A stretch of DNA of 64,000 nt, from NCBI GenBank assembly GCA_963678675.1, contig OY783201.1:19709769-19773768 (forward strand). The letters run 5' to 3'. The first letter of the stretch is position 1. Each line of letters opens with the position of its first letter. Below the pieces are notes generated by a model. That model was not told where the DNA came from and searched no databases. It saw only the letters and a program-made list of their open reading frames with translations. A program made the position numbers and the translations under genes. Source of the DNA: Xiphydria camelus (taxonomy: Eukaryota; Arthropoda; Insecta; Hymenoptera; Xiphydriidae). This document shows, piece by piece, positions 57,590-64,000 of the stretch.

Positions 57590-57950
57590 AGGAAAAAAAT
57601 GTTTATATATACATAATATAATATATCTAATAATAGGTATATGATTATATGCAATCAGATATAATTGAATCCAATATTTGTCTTTATTTGAATATATATA
57701 AGAAACTATCTACGATTATATATTATAATCAAATATATCTAATCAGACAGGATTTGATATAATCAGATCCAAAATTTTCAACTTTGTTCAGATTTAGGGA
57801 TACAAAATCATATCGAATCATATATGATTATATGGTCATAGGTGCATATAGCTAATAGTTTTTCATCTGCATTTAGATAAAGACAAATTTCGGATTAACT
57901 GTATACAATTATGTATATCCGTATAAATTATATATGCATAAACATTTTTC
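57590..57950. repeat. AT-rich low-complexity block
   Basis: ATATGATTATA, AATCAGATATAAT and TATATAATCAAATATA words recur in both orientations. Cryptic simple sequence. Confidence 0.7.
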
Positions 57951-58139
57951 CCCGGGTTTTTACATTGTTGGTTTAACTTTAGACGGTAGAAGAATTTTTT
58001 GTAATAAATATCATGCCAAAAATGGAAAATTAAAAGTCAAGCGATTGACTCAGAAATATGATAGTATTACCGTAGGTACATATCGCGGTAAACAATAACG
58101 AGCAATACATTGAACGGTATTAAACGCGATTGCTCCTCA

Positions 58140-58500
58140 TACAAAAACTCCCGGGGATGTACAGAGTGCGATTATAGGACTTTATGGCACGCTCCAGCTG
58201 TTAGTAACGTCCAAGCGGCCCAAGGGAATTATCGACATCGCGTGATTTAATTTGTTACACTTAGGGCAAAGGCGGACGGAGCGGTAAGAATGTGTACGTA
58301 TACCGCGCCCTGCTATTAATATCAGTTAACGAGCCGATATGATCGCCCGCCCGTCCATACTCCGACAGGCCGCCGTACTATGCCGACGCGACTCTGCTGG
58401 CGGGCTAAACTATACGACTCAACCCCATCAACCATCCCGCCTAACCGAGCTGAGTCACCGTTACGCCTCTACGAAACTCCGACGATTAAGTACTTTTTTT
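58140..58500. other. GC-richer pocket, function unknown
   Basis: Contains CGCCCGCCCGTCC and GGCGGGCTAAAC words without an open frame. May be a conserved noncoding element. Nothing more can be said from sequence. Confidence 0.3.
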
Positions 58501-58683
58501 TTCATACGGTAAGATTGATTCGGGAATAAGTGAAAAGATTCGATCGACCGCGTTAAGGCACATTAGTGCTCGCTAGCAACTTTGGTTGCCAAGTAATTTT
58601 TCGTCTGAGACATATATATTGAAATAATTATTTATATATGTTGAGAAAAGTGTATTTTTGGAGACTTTATTTTATTAAAATAA

Positions 58684-59215
58684 CTAGCAACCCGCCCCGG
58701 CTTCGCACGGGTAGATTGTGAATTGATTTTGGCCGTCATTTGGCGAATTTTTAGCAGATATCTATAGGTAGGGAGCCATGCTACGCTAAAAAAACACATG
58801 TATTTAATTTAAATTGGAAAGTATATTTCTTTTATTAATTTATCTTAAGACTAGCGGATAGACAATGTTTTTTATTTTTTTATTTGGAGTAAAAACGTGT
58901 ACAAAAACATGCCAACTCTGGAGCAAGCCACATACAATTGGCCGTGTGAAAAACATGAATTTTCGAAATTTAAGCCAGCAATAGTCAACGATTGACCTTG
59001 TGCTTTATTGATGGTAATAGCAAAAGCAAGACGCAAAGGGAACTGGAGCCGCTTGAATTCGAATGTTAAATCGTTGGAAATCATAGGTACTCGTATGCGT
59101 GAATGAGTACGTCTTCGCCTTTGAATTTGCCAGTAATGATTATTGCCTCGATTAAATTTGGTTGGCACTAAGGGGTTTTTCGTGTAACTGATTTGGAATA
59201 TTATGTCAGATGTAA
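58684..59215 (-). mobile_element. Helitron 3' end with helicase remnant
   Basis: On the minus strand the element ends with a GC-rich hairpin (ACCCGTGCGAAGCCGGGGCG then GGT), followed shortly by CTAG and a T. This is the canonical Helitron 3' terminus. The helicase C-terminus lies immediately upstream. The 5' side is cut where the partial foldback copy starts near 59231. Confidence 0.85.
58872..59215 (-). pseudogene. Helitron PIF1-type helicase, C-terminal fragment
   Basis: The frame reads RIRVPMISNDLTFEFKRLQF, PLRLAFAITINKAQGQSL and then CFSHGQLYVACSRVG. These are the last conserved motifs of the helicase domain (the INKAQGQ motif and the YVACSR motif). The preceding part, around NPLVPTKFNRGN, is degraded, and the ATPase motifs lie outside the surviving DNA. 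It represents under a tenth of a full Rep-helicase protein. In autonomous elements this enzyme drives rolling-circle transposition, but here it is dead. Confidence 0.85.
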
Positions 59216-59230
59216 GAAATTCCAAATGAA

Positions 59231-59647
59231 TGTCATGGCCAAGGTCAAATCCAATATCAACATTGTATAGCCACGGAAAAATCCTAAACCCTACTATCAA
59301 AAAGAATTTTTCTAGGGCCCATAGCTTTCATGGTACGAAGCCGAACTGTACTTGACCTCAATTTGACCTCCGCTCTCCATAAAGGTCACATGGAAAAAAA
59401 TGGTCAAGGACATATTTGAACGTGAAATTTCCCGCTCTTTTCATTTCCGGTATCAAAAATAGAGATTCCTATTTAAAAATATTTATTTGACCTTTATATA
59501 ACCTTGAAGGTCATAGTCAAGGTCAAATCCAATATGACCGTTGGGTAGCCAGGGAAAAATCCTAAAAGTTTTGTATTAAACATTTTTCTCTAAAATGATT
59601 TCCCGCTGAGATAATCAGCCGTACCGGGACTTTTTGAATACCCTGTA
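59231..59647. repeat. Half copy of the 51804 foldback
   Basis: GTCAAGGTCAAATCCAATAT, TGAAATTTCCCGCTCTTTTC and the terminal GGGACTTTTTGAATACCCTG region match the right arm of 51804-52793. Only one arm and part of a second are present. Confidence 0.85.
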
Positions 59648-59658
59648 TAAAGGTGCCG

Positions 59659-61354
59659 GTAGACATGCGGCATTCGGCGAATGCCGAGCAAGTGCTCGCC
59701 GATATCAACGAGGCTTTAAGGTGGAGCCCGAACATTCGACAGTCGGCGAATACCGAGCGACAGCTCTACTCGGCAAATGCCGAGTAGTATGGACTCGGAA
59801 GGTCGGTTCTTACCTGCGGTATATAAATAAGTGCAAACCACTTCTTCAATGATCTTAAAATGCATGGAAGTTTCGGAGTTATTTGCAAAAGTCGAGAGAG
59901 CATCCTGAACGAATACTTCGGATGCAGCGTTTACACATTGCTTCTTTAGTTATAGGTGAACGTTTTTCCCATATGCATCGATGTAATATTACAAGTAAAT
60001 TTTTCAATTTCTATAATAGCAATGTTCCATCGCATCTTAAGCGGACGTCTATATCGGTTCTTACCGTTCATTATTATCGCGATAATTAAATTTAGAGTTA
60101 ATCCCGCCATCGGTCGCAATGGTGAGACGAGCGGTATGTTTTGGTGAATCTAGGCTGTTATTGAGCTCGTAGCCACGTCAATCTTTCCTGGAAAGGTTAA
60201 TTATCGGACGTCGCAATGAACGAGTCGCAATGAGCCGCTTTCCGCAATATCCATACGTTCAGGTAGAAGGTGACGCTACCGGCGACATTGATACATCCTT
60301 TCATAGTGAGTGGAGTAAAGCACGAATAGCGAAGGATGAACAAAATATTCACAATTTGATTTTGTCCTTAACAGGTTGCAACATATTTAATATCGATGTA
60401 GATCTCGGTCTTCGCTATATTTACACCGAAGCTCTTGTAGATGAAAACACTGTCAATTGTTTGCTGAATTTAAAAGAAACTAGAGAATCGATGATAAAAG
60501 AGTACGAAACTGAACGGTTTGAATTAAATAAGAAACACGTTTTTGACCCACTAGTAAGAAAACGATTTTTTAATTTCAATTACAAGCCCGCCAAGGAAAA
60601 GCAATCTACAAGTGATGATAAGAAAGCATAAATGATAACCAATAATACTACATTTCAACAATCATTTATGGTGGCATCAGAACGTGAACATGATCTGAGA
60701 CAGTTCTTATCGCATGAAATACTTGATTATCCTACATATCTCTTCGAAGGGTTCTACAAGGAAAAAAACGAAATCAGCATTAGTAATCGAAATTCAAAGA
60801 GTACATGCATGTGGAAACAACACCTTTCAGCAAATAATAAAATCTAATCATTCGAAAGTTTGTATTTCCGATGGAATGTCACTAGTGCATAAAATTAAAT
60901 TTCAAAAATATAATACTCAAACACAAACTGCAACTTGTTCAATTTCTCTGCACGTATGCTCCAACTTTTTAAAAAAATCAATGCTGTATTATCAATAGCA
61001 GTATCTATTTGAATGGGTATTGCGAGAAACGGTTCATTACGACTCGTCCGACTCGGGAAAGGTGGGGGACTGGGAATTCATTAGTAGTCTAGATTCGCGG
61101 ATACTGACCACCTGCCTTGTCATTGTGACCGACGCGACGGTGGGATTAATTCTAGATTGGCGATTATAAAGAAGTGGTAGGTGTTTACGACTATTCGTTT
61201 GCTTTGATGTGCCACGAAAGACCGACAAACTATGGGAACGGCGAACATTTGGACGAATACTACATTCGGCCATCGGCAAACAGCGAACAACCCGTCTACA
61301 CATTCGGGATTCGCCGAGCAGTCGCTCGGTGTTCGCCGAATGCCGCATGTCTAG
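59659..61354 (+). mobile_element. Element with palindromic CGGCATTCGGCGAATGCCG ends, ~1.7 kb
   Basis: TAGACATGCGGCATTCGGCG at the left is mirrored at the right. Several copies of CGGCGAATGCCGAG-type palindromes sit just inside both ends. An internal inverted pair (AACCACTTCTTC near 59835, GAAGTGGT near 61170) supports the boundaries. It carries one decayed gene. Related short copies lie at 62325-62452. Confidence 0.65.
60230..60998 (+). pseudogene. Transposon gene of unknown family, one stop and one frameshift
   Basis: The first 133 codons start at ATG (MSRFPQYPYVQVEGDATGD) and are intact, with NLILSLTGCNIFNIDVDLGL, ESMIKEYETERFEL and FDPLVRKRFF. A TAA at 60629-60631 ends it, but the same frame continues at once with MITNNTTFQQSF, EHDLRQFLSHEILDYPTYLF. 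It then shifts near 60770 to a frame with KTKSALVIEIQ and ISDGMSLVHK. The order (NPF-like start, FDPL.RK, DL..FLS.E...P..LF, K.KSAL, DG..L.H) matches a multicopy family of uncharacterised genes in arthropods and cnidarians. The match is from memory. It is the only gene in its element. Confidence 0.6.
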
Positions 61355-61359
61355 CTATG

Positions 61360-61820
61360 CTGTTTGATTACGGGAACCAAGCGAGCACTACATTTGGCCA
61401 TCGGCACAAACAGTTAATATATCGTTTATTGAGAAGCGTTTATAACCAAAGTTACATTTGTCTCTCCCGTACCTAGGACTAACCTATACCGGAGATGTAA
61501 TATAAAGAATATAAATAAGATATATAAACTACCTATAAAATTATAATAACAATAACAAGCACGGTATACTATATTATAATAACTATATATAACCATAAAA
61601 TCAATAAGTAGTAATGAATAGTAACTATGTAAATAAAGTAATAATGACTATGGTAGCAAAGGTATCAGTAACAGTATTAACAATAGTAGCAAAATTAGCG
61701 GCGTTAACAATAATAGCAAATAAAAACAAATTCCTGTATTGACAATTTTCTCTCTGGTGGTGAGAACAGTTAGGATAAGTAAAATAAAATTATATGCTGG
61801 TCCCGAGACGGTAATTCTAG
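61360..61820. other. AT-rich tail region
   Basis: AATAATAATA/AGTAATA-like simple sequence at 61550-61730 lies just downstream of the LINE ORF on the minus strand and may be its 3' UTR or tail. No gene is seen. Confidence 0.45.
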
Positions 61821-61824
61821 AGGA

Positions 61825-62562
61825 TCAGGCATCTCCTATTCTCTCCCGGTCGGATTTAGCTTGCTCGTCTCTCTTTCTCATCACCGCTTTAGCGAAGTCG
61901 CTGAAGTGGTTGAAAATTTCCTTAGAGACCAATTCCTGCGGTTGAGGAGGCCATTGGTAGCCTGCGTCCGTTGTTTTGTCGGCTAGAGTTTTCCTCTCGT
62001 CCGTATATTCTGGGCAGGTATCGATTATATGACGCATTGTGTCCTGCTCACCGCATCTGCAGATGCTTGATTCCACTAGTCCGAGAGTTCTCAGTTTCCA
62101 CCTGAAGTTATCATAACCGGAGAGGAATTGCGTCACATAGTGATCAGACTTGATCCAGTGTGCCTTGTCGTGTTCATGGATGCTGGGAAAGTATTGGAAT
62201 GTTGTTCTCCCCGTGTTTGACGCGGTCCATCTCTGTTGCCACAGGTCGAGGATCTCTTCTCTTATGAGCTTTCGGAAGCGAGGGACAATTTCGCTTTCTT
62301 CGTCGGCCGCTTTATCTTCGGGGTCCCACCGGCAAACAGAGAGCAACCCGTGTACGCATTCGGCATTCGCAGAGCAGTCGCTTAAAGCCTCGTTGACATC
62401 GGCGAGCACTTGCTCGGCATTCGTCGAATGCCGCATGTCTACCGGCACCTTAAGATTTACTAACTCAGAAACCTCTTCGCGGGCATGCGTCCAACCATTT
62501 CCCAAAGTTTCATCGCAATCGGATGAACGGCATAAGAGACATACAGACAGACAAACATTCAT
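61825..62562 (-). pseudogene. R1-type LINE ORF2 C-terminus with inserted MITE
   Basis: A 245-codon minus-strand frame. The C-terminal two thirds reads ILDLWQQRWTASNTGRTTFQ, HWIKSDHYVTQFLSGY, then CRCGEQDTMRHIIDTCP. The last is a CCHC zinc knuckle typical of the end of R1/I-type LINE ORF2. The N-terminal part (CDETLGNGWTHAREEVSELV) also looks LINE-like. Between them about 43 codons (MRHSTNAEQVLADVNEALSD and following) are encoded by a MITE at 62325-62452 that did not break the frame. RT and endonuclease domains are absent, so it is a 5'-truncated copy. It is an open frame but not an autonomous gene. Confidence 0.8.
62325..62452. mobile_element. MITE in LINE frame
   Basis: GTGCCGGTAGACATGCGGCA and CTCGCCGAT/CAACGAGGC words match 59651-59720. 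The other side (ACCGGCAAAC, AACCCGTGTACGCATTCGG) matches 61280-61320. This is a short nonautonomous relative of the 59659-61354 element. Confidence 0.75.
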
Positions 62563-62569
62563 TTTTATA

Positions 62570-63094
62570 TACAGGGTGTTTCACCTAACTTGAACACCTC
62601 AAATATCACAGCAGTCTTTGATGATATGAAAAAGTAATGAGAGGAAAAATTGTTCGATACAAAAAATGAATGAATTTCAATGTCATTGGGATTGTGTGAA
62701 ATGTTATTGTTTCTGATGCTTATAAACAAACCTCCGAGGTGTCTTGTTCCGTCAGGAAGGAGAAAGAAAGGATCGGTCTTCCAACAAGTATTGGAATTCA
62801 TGGCACGCAATTCGTGATTCTTCTCGTTCAAGGTCAAGTGAAGGTCATCATATTAACAGTTGCTGAATTTGTCCTCTTATAAGCTACAAGGCTGTGGTAA
62901 TGAAAATATGTCGACCCATTTAAAATAATATCGATGACCTTGATATTTTGAAAAAAAATTAATTAGAAAATAATTCTTTTCTAATAACAGTATTTGCCCC
63001 TTTGTATCGAACAATTTTTCTTCTGAACACTTTTTCATATCATCAAAGATTGCCGTGATATTTGAGGTGGTTAAATTAGGTGAAACACCCTGTA
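62570..63094. mobile_element. Tc1/mariner-type foldback MITE, 525 bp
   Basis: TACAGGGTGTTTCACCTAAC at the left is mirrored at the right, flanked by TA. Inner blocks (CTCAAATATCAC, TTGTTCGATACAAA) pair in order. The region between holds TCAAGGTCA at about 62829. Confidence 0.87.
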
Positions 63095-63096
63095 TA

Positions 63097-64000
63097 TAGA
63101 TTAGAGGACCACTGCTAAGAGGACCAGAAAGCAGTTTAAGCACTTGTAGTGTGAATTATTTATCTTCACGTTGCATAAATATTATTTTATTCGGTGTCAG
63201 TGCTTTATTATGCTTTGAGTAATTAAACTTTATACTAGAACTTCGTATTTGGTTGGTTTAAACAAATCAACACCAAATCACTTACTTATAAAGAATGCAC
63301 TTTTTATCGTGACGAAGTAGTAACCCACTAAATACGCAACTGAACAGTAACATAACAGAGAAGTAACAAGTAAAATAACATTAGTGACCCCGCAATGTCA
63401 TTACAGTAATATAACTCGTGACCGATACATGATATCGCATCGGTGACCGCATTGTTACATTGTGACTCCATAGTTATATTACGGCAATATAATTTTTTGA
63501 CCGATAATATTAAATCAGCGATACGTTATTTGCATAGTACGAACGTATCGTGTTAATTGATAGGATACATTTACCGAATTGTCTTAAATTTCATTTCTGT
63601 AATTATTGCATTCTGGTGCTAACGACTTTTGGAAATATTATTTTCAAACCTACCAGCCAATGAACATTTGGTTCTCATGCTTTCGTTAGCTATAGTGATA
63701 TTTAGAGTACTGTATACAATTTAGGGCCAATTCGAGTTCCATGATTCGCGAGTTAAAACATCTCGAGATCGAGGGTTTAAGATCCATTCAAGAATTAAAA
63801 TCAAACTGTGGAAATACTCAACGATCGCGCGCGAGTCGGGATTCACGTAATTTATCACGTAGTATCTCGACATTGAAACAACGTAGGTACCTGCTCTAAT
63901 GAAAATTAATAACAGGAAACTGCATCAATTATACAATTGTTATATTACATGTTATATAACTGAATGGGAAATAATAAGTTACCTATAACTTACATGTAAT
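63097..64000. other. No gene recognised
   Basis: AT-rich. At 63330-63500, AGTAACA, GTGACC and AGTAATATAA words recur, suggesting cryptic repeats. No coding signal up to the end of the window. Confidence 0.4.

Noticed and set aside
1..64000. CRISPR arrays, operons, bacterial insertion sequences, tRNA and rRNA genes
   Set aside because: No regular spaced repeats, no bacterial gene organisation, and no cloverleaf or rRNA core sequence that I could recognise. The eukaryotic element types explain the repeats.

Overview
The window looks like a stretch of a large, repeat-rich insect nuclear genome. It is AT-rich, has no operons, and carries mariner, Helitron/Helentron, R1-type LINE and piggyBac-type relics, together with many palindromic MITEs that often use TA or TTAA target sites. 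One coding exon is flanked by canonical GT-AG splice signals. Frequent TAGGTA/GGTACCTACC words and CpG-dense islands in AT-rich sequence fit several insect orders. A hymenopteran with an expanded genome is my best guess, but the order is inference.

Only one piece of apparent host coding sequence is supported: an internal exon on the minus strand at 18507-18802. It encodes a Ser/Ala-rich stretch followed by a short helix-like segment, and I cannot name the protein. Four GC-rich islands (190-545, 6345-6790, 25440-26200, 47280-48720) look like promoter or 5' UTR regions rather than proteins. Everything else I can explain is mobile DNA.

Layout. 0.6-10.7 kb: foldback elements and a mariner deletion derivative with a nested foldback. 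11.0-14.1 kb: a 3-kb transposon with 0.6-0.7 kb terminal inverted repeats and a broken gene of the Cc8L18.2-like family. 14.8-25.1 kb: short elements with inverted ends, a mariner derivative sitting at the apex of a hairpin, the host exon, and a run of abutting palindromes at 21.2-22.8 kb. 26.6-32.2 kb: a nest at least three levels deep, whose mariner ORF holds a 46-unit TG repeat in frame. 33.8-38.7 kb: palindromes, a 5'-truncated LINE with a 15-bp target duplication, a Helentron ORF with an internal deletion, and a degenerate GC-rich tandem repeat. 39-46.6 kb: a second mariner copy with the same deletion, piggyBac-type MITEs, an element with a small basic ORF, and a foldback built from the 5' end of a mariner. 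49.8-54.5 kb: a nearly perfect inverted repeat with 722-bp arms, a 990-bp foldback, and a full-length but broken mariner. 58.7-63.1 kb: a Helitron 3' end with helicase remnant, an element carrying a decayed ORF with palindromic ends, and an R1-type LINE fragment containing an in-frame MITE.

The elements form a layered record of insertions. Several foldbacks share modules with one another and with the ends of the coding transposon at 11-14 kb. Many carry TCAAGGTCA words, which match binding sites of FTZ-F1/ERR-type nuclear receptors. No gene pathway can be read from this window.
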